DNA of 35,541 bases from assembly GCF_030270585.1 (NCBI RefSeq), contig NZ_BSYI01000053.1:1-35541 (forward strand), written 5' to 3'. This document shows positions 1 to 10,800 of this stretch, piece after piece (positions within the stretch are counted from its first letter, which is position 1; every line of letters begins with the position of its first letter). The DNA is from Paralimibaculum aggregatum (lineage in GTDB: Bacteria; Pseudomonadota; Alphaproteobacteria; Rhodobacterales; Rhodobacteraceae). The position numbers were made by a program, and so were the translations under genes. The notes beneath the pieces were generated by a model. That model saw only the letters and a program-made list of their open reading frames with translations. It searched no databases and had not been told where the DNA came from.

Positions 1-1340
1 AACGCCCCGGCCCGGGGCCCCGCTGGAAGACCGGGGCGCCCACCGCCCCGGACCGGCCTCGCATCGGCCGGCCGCCGCCCTCCCGCGGCAAGCGGACCTC
101 CCGGACAACCGCCGTTCCGGGCGACCATCCGGACCGCCCGCCCCAAGCCGCCAGACGCCACTAGGGCAGGTCCCGTGAAATGCACTGATGCGTCGGAGGC
201 AGGAAGGGGCACCGCCCCCATCGGATGCTCCACCTCGCCACCCCGGCCGAGTTTGATCTTTCCCCGACCCGGACGCGGCGCTCGGGGTTCTCGACGTTGG
301 CGCGCATCAGTCCGGCCAGCACGACGATCAGGAAGATCCCGTTGGCGGGCTCCTCATCGGCCGCCCTTCGATCGCCGTTGTCCCGGTGACGCCATCCATC
401 ACGCACCTGAAGGCGCAGCAGCCCGCTCGGCCAACGCCGCGGACATGCCCCATTTGCGAAATGCCTTCGAGTATGGAGACCGGCAGGCTGGTCGCCCTGT
501 GCCCCTTCGCCGCGGAGCGGGGAAAGAAACCTGCCCCCGCAGGCCAACCCCATCACCGGGCCAAGATCCTACGGCGCGGTCTCAAGCGTGGACCCGTGGC
601 GCGCAAGCCCCATCGAGTTGGCCAGAATGTTGAAGGCTACAGGCTCCAGCACAACGGCCTCGGTCGCAGCGACGTCCGCAGCATCGTGCACGGCCGCGTG
701 CACCAGTCAGCCCTCTGCGACTGCGGCGGCCGTGGCCTCAACGGGCGTGCCGGCAGCGTACGGCGCTCGGGCCTGAACACTCCCCTGAGCGCGTCCCGCC
801 CGGTCCGGTTCATGGCCGGCGACGGTGGCGAGGTTTGCGGTTTCGCCCGGCGTGGCGACTGGTGGCGCGCCGGAGGCTGCGCTCCTTCGCCCGGCGGCCC
901 TGCGGAGCCGCGCATTCAGCCCGCAGACGGCGATCTTCGCGGGACCAGACCGGGGCGGTCGAGGCCGAGACGGATGTCTCGCCGCCCCACAGTCTCGGTC
1001 AGGTCCCGCGCGGCGACGCGCCCGCGGCTGGAGAGGACGTCCATGATCGCGATCCCGCCGGGCCGGCACCCGGGTGCGGGGACATGGTGGAGACCGGCCG
1101 CGAACCGGTCGCTGCCGAACGGAGCGTCCGGCACCATCGGCGCGCAGTTCGCCGCTGCCGAGCCGCCCCGCCGCATACAAGCGACAGGCGTGGCGGTCTC
1201 GAGATGGCCGCGCAGGAAACCCGCCCGCAGCCGCGCGCCCCGCGGACAGTGCCCATGGCCGTGCGCCATGTCGCTCGCCACCCGGACACCGCCGACCACA
1301 TCGCGACTCGGCCCGGGTGGCGGGCCATACGGGCCGCGTG
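1..1340. other. Decayed or non-coding DNA, no intact gene
   Basis: No frame on either strand gives a protein I recognise, and no start here has a convincing ribosome binding site. Long open stretches occur but are expected at this GC content. On the minus strand around 560-710 one frame reads briefly like real protein (it contains VLEPVAFNILANSMG) before hitting stops, so this may be an old pseudogene fragment of unknown family. The right end runs into the IS21-like remnant described separately. Confidence 0.5.
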
Positions 1341-1690
1341 CCCGAGGCATCCGGCCGCTCCCGCCCGGCCGCGCGGCCGGTCCGGCTTCCGCACTATGCC
1401 GCGGCGCAGGGAGCCCCGCAGCCGCGCGGATCCCGGGGCACCGTTTCCGCGCGCGGCCAGCTACTCTGATCGCTCCAACAGCCTCCGGCCGCGCTCCTCC
1501 GCGAAGGCCGCACACAGCATCACCGCGCCTCTATGCATCCTGGAGCGCTTTGGTGCGCTTCGGTGCGCCGGAAGTGCATGTCCCGCCCCTGCCTCCGGCG
1601 CGAGACACCCCGCCGTATCCCGTCGGACCACCAAGGAAACGGATACGCCTATGCACATCGCAGGCTCCTGCCAGAGACGACAAAGGCCCA
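1341..1690 (-). mobile_element. IS21-like remnant, diverged copy A
   Basis: This stretch is clearly similar at the DNA level to 15368-15690. For example, a 26-base block around 1575-1600 (GCATGTCCCGCCC then TGCCTCCGGCGC) differs by one base from its partner near 15553-15578. The block CGCGCGCGGCCAG and the block CTTCCGCA followed by CCGCGGCGC are shared in the same order and spacing. The partner at 15.4 kb runs into recognisable IstA sequence, so this copy is best read as the 3' end of an old IS21-family istA on the minus strand. It holds many stops and frame changes and cannot make transposase. Confidence 0.55.
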
Positions 1691-2721
1691 AGTCCGAGAT
1701 TGAAGATCAACCAAACGCGGTCTGCCCTTCCCGGAGCCTGACGCCTGCTTCAGGCAGACGGGCCAACACCTCATTGCCGTCGGCTCCCACTGCAACTTGC
1801 AGCGTCAGGGAATCGCTCCGATGCGGCGGTGCGTGCGTCGGAGGCCGCCACGCGTGCGGCATGGGTGCCGCCGATGCGGTCGAAACCTGCCACCAGCACC
1901 GCCCTGCTATCGAGATCCCGCAGCCCATGTTCTCGCCTGCCTTCCCGTCGCCCTCGCGCTCAGTGGGGCGGCCTGAGAAGCCGCTGCTGGCAGTCGAATG
2001 GCACCGGCATCATCGTGGCATCCACGACCGAGACAAGCTTCCCTTCGGATCGATGGTGACACCGATGGCAAGCTCCCGCAGCAGGCCAATGTAGCGATTG
2101 TGGCGGCCGACGCCGCGGCACGAGACCCAAAGCAGCCGCGGCCGTGGTTGCGGAGACCGTCCATCCGCTGCCGACCGCGCAGGAAAGGCACCTCCGCAGG
2201 CACGGCCTTGGGTGCGTTCTTGCCGACAACGCCAAAGGCTGTCGCGATTCGACCCAGCCTAGGATGCGGGCACCGATGCCCGGTAGCGCCGCAGTCCCCT
2301 CGGTGTTCCCGCCGCATTCCGGGGCCTCGATCTGCAGCACCGCGGCGGCATTCTTCGGACACTCATGGTGTTGCGGCAACGGTGGGCGGCCTCAGCCACC
2401 GGCACGGTTGGTGACGAAGCAGCCCCGCCGACCAGCGCCGCATTGCGCGGCGGCGATGATCGCTGCGCCGGATTGGCGAGCACCTCATGCGGCACGAGTG
2501 AGCCGCCGGCTCAGGCGACGCGCAGGCAGCCGGCGATCTCGACACCTCCGAAGATCCCGCGCCTGCCGTCGCGGATCATGCAGTCGAGACCCGTGCCGCC
2601 GGATGTCTTCCTGTCACGGGAAGCGAGGTCCTGAGGAACGTGCCGAACAGAGGCGCCCGGATTGCAACATACCGCGAGCGGGCACGGGGCTTTGCTCCAT
2701 CCCTGGAGAACGGTGCGCCGG
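1691..2721. other. Decayed DNA between IS21-like remnant and dehydrogenase gene
   Basis: No intact gene. On the minus strand, 2380-2240 contains a segment (VLQIEAPECGGNTEG, then LPGIGARILGWV) that loosely recalls the N-terminal region of CaiB/BaiF CoA-transferases. Around 2100-1990 another frame reads RGVGRHNRYIGLLRELA. Neither continues in frame and neither is enough to name a gene. The most likely reading is one or more ancient minus-strand pseudogenes downstream of the dehydrogenase. Confidence 0.4.
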
Positions 2722-3816
2722 TCAGCCCATATCGAGGTCTGCGAGGCGCCCTGCGAGACCGAGCGTCCCGGCGATCGCGGCGATGCCCTCGGCCACCGGG
2801 CTAGGCACGGGCAGCCCGCTGGCGCGACGCCGAGCGAGGCGCTCACGCTCGGGATCTCCGGGAATGCGCACGCGGTCGACGCCGGCCTCGGGCGGCAGAT
2901 CGCGGACATAGGCGACATACTCCGCCACCTCGCGGGCGAAGCCGCCGAGATCGTCGAGCGAGGCCGGGCGCACCAGGATCGAGAACATGCCGTTGCCGAA
3001 GGGGTGGTCAGCGGGACCGTTGGTGCCGTTGCCGGTCAGCGCGCCGGCAAGCAGCTCGCAGGCCAGCGCGAGGCCCGACCCCTTGTGATCGCCCATGGTG
3101 CGGAGCGCGCCGGCGCCCGCGCAGGGGTCGGGCACATCGGTGTCCAGCGTCGGCCCGTAGAGCGCGCGCGGATCGGCGGTGCGTTCGCCCTCGCCGGTAA
3201 TCAGCGCATCCGCCGGCAACGGCTTGCCGCCGGTGCCCGCAACCAGCGCCTTGCCCTCGGCCACGTAGGAGGTCGCAAAATCCAGCACGAAGTCGTCGCC
3301 GTCGCCATGCGGCACACCGATCGCTACCGGGGCGGTGGAGATCGCCCGCCCCGCTGAGCCGAAGGGTGCGACCAGACGGGACCCCGCGACATTGACGAAA
3401 TGGATGCTGACGAGCCCCGCCGCGCAGGCCTGCTCGGCATAGGCGCCGATCCTCCCCACATGGCCGGCACGCCGCAGCGCGACCAGCGCCAGCCCATGCC
3501 GCTGCGCCCGCTCGATGCCGAGCGCGGTGGCCTCGACCGAGAGACGCTGGCCCATGCCGTCCTGCCCGTCGAGATGCAGCATGGCGCCGCTGTCGGAGAT
3601 CATCCGCAGTTCGCGGTTGGCCTTCACCCGCCCGCTGCGGAGCCACTGGTGATAGCGCATGATGCGGATCACGCCGTGGCTGTCATGGCCGCGCAGCGAG
3701 GCATCGACGAGGTGGTCGCCGACGATCCGGGCCTCCCGCGTCTCGCAGCCATCGGCCTCGAGGATCGCAGTGAGAAGATCGGCCAGCCGGCCGGGGTGGA
3801 GGAGGCGTTCACCCAT
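2722..3816 (-). CDS. Malate/L-lactate (Ldh-family) NAD(P)-dependent 2-hydroxyacid dehydrogenase
   Basis: This 364-residue protein is a full-length member of the LDH2/MDG family (malate, L-lactate, ureidoglycolate and sulfolactate-type dehydrogenases), soluble NAD(P)-dependent oxidoreductases acting on 2-hydroxyacids. The family's catalytic signature HDSHGV is at residues 44-49. The G-H-V-G-R segment follows around 118-122, a DFATS segment lies mid-protein, and the cofactor-pocket motif DHKGSGLALACELLAGALTG comes in the last third. The start is ATG at 3816; a TTG one codon upstream is also in frame but unneeded. The ATG overlaps the stop of the upstream lhgO pseudogene (ATGGGTGA), so the two were once translationally coupled. 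That pairing with an L-2-hydroxyglutarate oxidase supports a role in 2-hydroxyacid catabolism. The exact substrate cannot be assigned. The reading frame shows no damage although its partner is dead. Confidence 0.92.
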   Translation of the reverse strand: MGERLLHPGRLADLLTAILEADGCETREARIVGDHLVDASLRGHDSHGVIRIMRYHQWLRSGRVKANRELRMISDSGAMLHLDGQDGMGQRLSVEATALGIERAQRHGLALVALRRAGHVGRIGAYAEQACAAGLVSIHFVNVAGSRLVAPFGSAGRAISTAPVAIGVPHGDGDDFVLDFATSYVAEGKALVAGTGGKPLPADALITGEGERTADPRALYGPTLDTDVPDPCAGAGALRTMGDHKGSGLALACELLAGALTGNGTNGPADHPFGNGMFSILVRPASLDDLGGFAREVAEYVAYVRDLPPEAGVDRVRIPGDPERERLARRRASGLPVPSPVAEGIAAIAGTLGLAGRLADLDMG

Positions 3817-4740
3817 CAAGCAGCCCTTTCACATCTTTCGCCGCGCCCAGGCAGCCGCTCCGCAATGGCGCGCCGACCGACAGAGCCGAGATGGCGGCAG
3901 GCGGCGGCGCATTCCGGATGAGGACCGTACGGCCGATATCGAGAAACCGGAAGCGGTGGATCGGCGTGCAGCCGCAGTCGACAGCCCGAGCGCAGATGCA
4001 CGGTTCCAACGGCTCGAGATCAGGGCGATCCGCGGCCCTGCTCGAGACAACACGCCCTGGGGACCGAGCTGCGCAGGTCCCGAGGCCAACCGCGAGATTG
4101 CCGCCGCACCCGCCAGAAGCTGGAAGGTGAGAGCCAGTCGGCAACGTTGCACGCGCAGAAGGAGAACCTTGGATGGCCGTCGTGCGCCATGCCGAGCATC
4201 GCATTCGGCGCGACGGTGATCGAGTCGTCGATCATGTAGATGTGGAAGCCGAGGAACGCCGGTTCCAGGACGAGGATTTGCTCGCTCGGGCGGCTGATCT
4301 CCACCTGTCAGCGCGCCGCAAGCCGGCGATGTTCGCCGCGAAAGCGTACCGTCCGGAACAATGGCTTCAGCCCGGCGGTGCGGGCCGGCCGGCGTGAGCC
4401 CCCGGGCAGACCACGAGCCGCTTTGCCTTGGCTGCGCCGGCGGGGGCGATATCGCCCCACGCAGTGCTCTTGCAATTGCGGGTCGCCTCTGCCGCCAACC
4501 CGATCTCGCCGCCATTGGCGTGGATCTTCCCGGCCATCGGCGCGCAAACGCGGCAGCGGTGGCCGCGGGCCATCGGTGCCGGGCGGAACTGCGCAACGAT
4601 CGCCCGCGCCATTGCGAAGCCAATCTTGCCCGAGCCCGGCGTGTCGATGTTGCCGTCACGGTCCAGCCGCGCCGCGCAGACATGGGCAACATCGCGCGCG
4701 CCATCGAGATCCGCCAGCCCACCGCTGTCCGCATGCAGCA
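3809..4740 (-). pseudogene. lhgO: Decayed, 5'-truncated L-2-hydroxyglutarate oxidase (LhgO-like FAD oxidoreductase)
   Basis: Pieces of a DAO-type FAD oxidoreductase can be followed across at least three frames in the right order. About 4560-4380 carries an IHANGGEI segment and then KRLVVCPGAHA, typical of the FAD domain. About 4375-4310 has VRFRGEHRRL, the 'PFRGEYYRL' block of LhgO. About 4280-4080 has AFLGFHIYMIDDSITVAPNA and then RFSF and DVADWLS-like blocks. The C-terminus has TVLIRNAPPPAAISAL and ends at 3809. LhgO oxidises L-2-hydroxyglutarate to 2-oxoglutarate in a membrane-associated reaction. Frameshifts and internal stops make this copy non-functional. A normal gene of about 400 codons would extend to roughly 5 kb, but the end of the autotransporter gene lies there, so the N-terminal FAD-binding GxGxxG region is missing. 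The identity between 4560 and 4740 is weak. Confidence 0.82.
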
Positions 4741-4846
4741 TTGCGGTCTGGCCGGCGACGATCGACCCGGAGACCGTATTGCGCTGTCGATGCCTACGGA
4801 GCCGGTGACGCGGGCCATCGGCTCACCACTGCTGCAGGCCGCCGGC

Positions 4847-7800
4847 TCAGAAGCGCCACTCGACCGCGAGGGTCACCGCATGGCCCGAGGAGTTGCTGCC
4901 GAAGGCGCCGTCATAGCGCGCGCCGATGTCGATGCTGTCGGTCGCCCTGATGGCGGCGCCGAGGCTCACGCGGCCAAGCACTCGGCTGACCGGCACCGCG
5001 CTCTCGAAGGTGCCCGCCGCGGCGGAGGCCCCGGCGAAGCGCGCATCGACGGCGAAGCTGTCCGCCGAGGAGACGCTGACGCCGAGGCGCCCGAAGGCGG
5101 AGACCCCGAGGCCGTTCTCGAAGCTCACGTCGTGACGGATCGCCAGCGCGGGCTCGACACGCACCCCGGTCTCGCTGCCGCCGGAGACCACGAGATCGAG
5201 CCCTCCGGCCCCGGTCTCACGATAGCTGTCGGTGGCGCTGTGAATGACGTCGAGATCGAGCATCGGCGTCAGCGTGGTCGCGCCGAATCCGATGTCATAG
5301 GCCGCGCGGACACGCCCGGCGGCGGAGAAGCCGGTATGACCGCCCTCCGCGGTGCCAAGCCGCTCGCCGAAGGCCACCAGGCGCTCGGTCTCGAAGGTGC
5401 CGACGCTGGCCGAACCCGCGAGGGAGAGGCTGAAATCGCCCCAGCGCTGCGTCACCGAGGCGCCGACGGTCCCGGTGTTGCCCTCCGAGGTGCCGAGCCC
5501 GCCATTGCCGTCGTAGTCCGACCGCTCGAAGCCGAGGGCGAAGCCGGCGCTCAGCCCGTCGGCCAGCGCGATCTCGGCCCCAAGCGCAGCGGTGAAGACG
5601 CTTCCGTCATAGCCGATCGCGCCGTCGCGGCTGTCCTCGTCGATCAGGGCGCCCGATGCGGTGACCTTGAAGCAGGCGCCGTCCGCGGTGGTGGCAAAGC
5701 CCTCGCAGCCGATCAGCCCGTCGAGCCGCCGGTCGCTCAGCGCGAATGCGGCGGCTCCGTCGGCGACGGTCGCCCCGGGCGAGAGCCGCGAAAGCGCGTC
5801 GCCGAAGTCGCCGGGGGTCTCGTCCGCGATCCGCGCCGCGAGGCCGATGACATCGGCAAGCCCCGCATCGCTCGTCTCGAAAACCGCGCCGAGATAGCGC
5901 GCGACCTCCGCCTGACCGCTGTCGAGACCGAATTCGGGCCGGTTGAAGTCGGCCGAGATCGGCGCCAGCGTCAGGGTGCCGGCCTCGGCATACTGGGCAT
6001 ACTCGAAGACACCCGGGGAGATCTCGGCAAAGGCGCCCTCGATCTCGCCGCCGACGCTGATCAGGGTGAACTCCGCCCCCTTGACCGCTGTCTCCGGCAC
6101 CACGCGGAGCGTGCCGCCGAAGCGCGCATCGCCCTCGATCCGGAGCCGGTCGCCAACGGCGGTGGCGAAGTCGATCTCCGCCACCAGCGCGCCCGTCTCG
6201 AGCTGCGAGAAATCGCCGGCGATCAGCACGTCGTCCTTCATGTCCTGGCCGGCGAGGTGGAAGGTGCCCGCATTGCGGATGTCGGCATGGTAGATCCGGC
6301 CCGACAGCGTGCCGGTCTCGCGGTTCTCGATGTGGATGGGCCTCGCGATGGCCGCCGCCATGAAATCGGATGCCGCCAGTTCGGTGATGGTCCCGGTGCC
6401 AACGAAATCGCCCATGATCGGGCCCGAACTGTCCACGGTGAGCAGCGCATCGGCGGTTCCGCCCGTGGCATCGAAGCTGACGGCAACGCCGGAAGCGGCA
6501 TCGAGGCTGCCGGTCGAGCTGACGGTGAGGGTGTTCGAGCCGTTGCCGCCACTGACGAGGATCGCCGACGCTCCGTCTCCCAGACCGCCGATGACACTGC
6601 CGTTGACCGTGATCGAGATCGGCGCGTCGGCGGTATCCGTCGCCTGGGCCTGGGCGAATATGCCGATCCCGTATTCGCCGCTGGCCGTGATCGTGCTGGC
6701 CGCCTCCTGCGTGATGCTGACCGGTCCGGCGCTGGTCTGGAGACCGCCGCCCTGGGCGGTGCCGGCGAAGGAGCCGCCGCCCCAGCCCCAGAGCCCGCCG
6801 CCGCCGCCGATCGACTGCGCGACGACGCCCATTGCGCCCACGCCCGACACGTCGAGCGTGCCGCCGAACGTGACAGTCACTGCCCCGCCATCACCCGATC
6901 CGCCGCTCGAATAGCCGGCATTGTCGAGCGACAGCCCCTGGCTGGAGGCATCGCCGCCGATGCCGCCGCCGCCGCCGATCGACTGCGCAACGAGCCCATG
7001 CGCGTGGTCTCCGCCGGTCTGCAGCAGATTGCCCCGCCAGTTCACCGTGACATCGCCGGCCTGCCCGCTGCCGGAGGCATCGCCGATGGCGACGCCGCGG
7101 GTGTAGAACGTGCTCCCCGCGCTCGCGATACCGCCGCCGCCCGCAATGGACTGCGCAACGATGCCATGGGCACGGTTGCCGCCGGTGCTGAGCGCGCCCG
7201 CCTGGAGCTCGATCAGGACGTCGCCGGCATCGCTCTCCATCGCCTGCGAGCCGCCGAGCGTGATGTCGATACCGGTGCCGGACTGGTTGCCGACGACGCG
7301 GCCGACACCGCCGCCGCCCGCGACGGACTGCGCGACCAGGCCATGGGCATCGTCGCCCAGGGTGGTCAGGCTGGCGATATAGTCGCTGACCCGGACCGCG
7401 CAGCCGGTGTCGCCATTGCCGCGGGTCGCGTCGCAGCTGTCGTTCGTGCTGCTGCCGAGCGAACTCCCGGGGCTGTCGAAGGCGCCGCCAACCACAAGCT
7501 TGCCGGCCGCGCTGGAGGTCGCGTCGAAGACGCTGCCGCCGCCGCCGCCGATCGACTGCGCGAGGATGCCATAGGCGAAATCGCCAAGGGTCGCGACGGG
7601 GTTGGGCTTGTCCCCGTCGAGATTGATGTCGACCGGGCCGGCATTGCCGTTCCCTCCCCCCGTGCCGCCGACGCCGATATCGACATCCGCCGCGTCGTCG
7701 CCCGAGCGATCCGCGATATCGGCGATGCCGCCGCCTGCCCCGATCGACTGTGCGACGATGCCATCGGCGCCGAGGCCGGCGGTCGAGACCGCGCCGAGGA

Positions 7801-10800
7801 GATGCACCGAGACCGCGCCGCCCGGGCCGCTGCTCTCGTCGCCGGCGCGGATCGGCACGTCGACATAGGGTGCGCCGAGCTCGTCGGTGATGCCCGCATA
7901 GGCACCGCCGCCGCCGCCGATCGACTGGGCGATCACGCCGCGCGACAGATCGCCCGCGGTATCGACGGAGACCGGATCGCCGTCCGAGAAGACACCGATG
8001 GTCGCCGTGACCCGGCCGCCGGCGCCGTTCGCGTCGCCGGTTCCGCCGACCGTGATCGCGATCGGGGCGTCCTCGCTCACCGCATCGGGCGCCAGCGTTC
8101 CGGTGGCGAAGCCGCCGCCGCCGCCGATCGACTGGGCGACCAGACCATGGGCACCGTGGCCCGTGGTCGCGATGGAACTGTTCTGCTCCAGCGTGACCGT
8201 GACCTCATCGCCCGACGCGTTGACGCCGCTGCCCTGGCCACCGAGCTGCAGCCCCGAGATGCCGCTGCCGCCGAAGAAGCCGCCGCCGCCGCCGATGCTC
8301 TGCGCGAGAAGCCCGGCCGAGGCGTCGCCTGCCGTGGCCAGCGCGAACACGGCGTCGAGATCGACCGCGCCACCGGCGCCGGGGATCGAGGCACCGCCCA
8401 TGCCGTTGCCGCCGAGGCCCACGAACATCCGGTAGCCGTAGTAGTCGACCGTCACCGGGTTGCCGTCCTCGTCCAGCACGATCACGCTCTGCTGGCCCTG
8501 CGGCGCGGTGTTCTCGTCCGGGTAGTCGAGCTCGAGGCTGGTGCCGGAGGCATAGAAGCCGCCGCCGCTGCCGACGCTCTGCGCGACGAAGGCATGCGCG
8601 TGGTCGCCGGCGGTCATGACCGTGACCTCGCGGGCGCCCGAGGGCGCGGCGACGATGCTGACCGCCCCACCGTCGCCCGAGGCGCCGCCATCGCCCTCGA
8701 CATCGTTGCTGTTGACGAAATCCAGGCAGCGCTGGGTCGGCTCGGCATCGTCCGACGACAGCGGGCCGTCATAGTCGTCGAGCAGCTTCGCGGCATAGCC
8801 GCCGCCGAGATTGATCGGCGAGCAGGCCGAGCGCGAGGCATCGCCGCCTGCGCCGCCGCCGCCGCCGATCGACTGCAGCACGATGCCGTGGGAGGCGAAG
8901 CCGCCGGTTGCCACCGTGCCGCCATCGAGCTGCAGCTCGACCCGTCCGCCATCGCCGGCCGCGCCGCCCGTGCCACCCACCGCGGCGAAGGCCCGGATGA
9001 GCGAGATGCTGGTATCGACCGTGCCGGCACCGCCCGAGCCGCCGCCGCCGCCGATGGACTGCACGAGCAGGCCCTTGGCGTGGTCGCCGAAGGTCGTGAC
9101 CGAACCCGAGAGGCGCAGCCCGTTGCTGCCGCCGGCCGAGGCAATCGGCGCGCCATCGCCCGCCGCGCCGCCGCTGCCGCCGAAGGCGAGGCTGATGTCG
9201 AAGAGCTGGCTGAGATCGACCTTCAGCTCGTCGACCTCGCGGACAAGGCCGGTCTCGTCGGCATCGCCGCCGCCGACCGAGCCGCCGATGCCGCCGCCGC
9301 CGCCGATGCTCTGGATCACCACGCCGCTGGCATCGGCGCCGAAGGTGGTGATGGTCCCGTCGAAGACCGCCTCGTCGATGGCGCCGCCACTGCCGCCCAG
9401 GGGGCCGGCGCGCCCGACCTTCACGGTGGCGCTGGTGGGGATGAACTCGCCGGCAAGCCCGCCGGGTGTCAGCCCCCCGAAGGAGGCGCCGACGCTCACG
9501 CCCTGCGAGGTGCCGCCGCTGCCGCCGACAGTCTGCAGGAGCACGCCGTTGGACCCGGAACCGTTCGTCGTGATCTCGCTGTCCTCGCCGTGGGAGAAGC
9601 GCACCGTGCCGCCGGCGCCGCCATTGCCCCCGGTGCCGCCGACACCGATATTCGCCTTGAACGAGAGCGCGGGGATCTTCTTGCTGTCCTCTCCCTCCTC
9701 TCCTTCGCCGCCACCTTCGCCGCCTCCCTCGCCCTCGTCCTCGCCGCTGCCCTTGATGCGCTTGACGCCGCTGGCGAGGAAATCGGGCGTGTAGGCCTCG
9801 GCGCTGCCGAACCCGGCATCGCCGCCGCCGCCGCCGATCGACTGCAGGTGCACGGCGTTCGAGAACAGGCCATCGGTGACGATGCCGCTGCCGTCCGCCA
9901 GCGTGCCGGTCACGGTACCGCCATCGCCGCCGGCCGCGCCGCCGCCGCCCACCGAGACGTTCACATTGGCCTTGAGCGGCGACTCCGAGCCCGGGATGGT
10001 CCGGATCACGCCCATCGTGGTCGCGCTGCCACCAGCGCCGCCCGCGCCGCCGACAGCCTGGCCGAAGATGCCGAAGCTGCCGTCGCCGATGGTGTGGATC
10101 TCGGTGTCGGAGAGGCTGACCGTCACCGGACCGCTGTTGCCGCCGGCGCCGCCGCCGCCGCCGACCGAGGCGCCGAGCTCGATGGTGGGCAGCGGCACGC
10201 CCTCGGTCACCTCCGAGGGGATGGTGATCGCGGTCGAGCGCGTGGCGCTCGAACCGCCATAGCCGCCGCTGCCGCCAACCGATTGCGCGAGCACGCCGTG
10301 GCCGTTGGTGACATCGACATACGCCGCATCGCCGGTGGTGATGGTGACATCGCTGAGCGACACCGTTGTCGCGGCGCCGGCACCGCCGCCGCCGCCGCCA
10401 CCACCAACCGAGGCGGCCAGCGAGAAGCCGAGGTTGAGGTCGAAGGAGCTGGCGCTGCCCCCCGCGCCTCCGCCGCCGCCGATGCTCTGCGCCAGGATGC
10501 CGGTGCCGTGGCTGCCGATGGTGGTGATGTCCGCACGGTCGAGCGTCACATCCACCGTGCTGCCGTTGCCGGCACCGCCGCCGCCGCCGGCAATCGCGAA
10601 GCTGCCGAGGTCGAGGAACCCCGTGGCGACCGCGTCGCCGCCGGTGCCGCCGCCGCCGCCGACCGACTGCGCGACGATGGCGTGTCCGTTGGCGCCGGTG
10701 GTCCGGATCTCGGCGCCCAAATCGTTCTCATCCGTTGAGATCGCCACAGGCCCGGCCTGACCGCCGCTGCCGCCGGTGCCACCGATCCCGACCGTCGGAA

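Noticed and set aside
560-710. Protein-like minus-strand stretch containing VLEPVAFNILANSMG
   Set aside because: Too short, interrupted by stops and not matched to any family.
2240-2400. Possible CaiB/BaiF CoA-transferase N-terminal fragment on the minus strand
   Set aside because: Only one short block resembles the family and nothing downstream continues it.
4361-10738. A 2,125-codon open frame on the plus strand
   Set aside because: It is antisense to the autotransporter gene and arises from GCC/GCG-rich repeat codons. It has no ribosome binding site, and the product is Ala/Asp/Arg-rich with no family resemblance.
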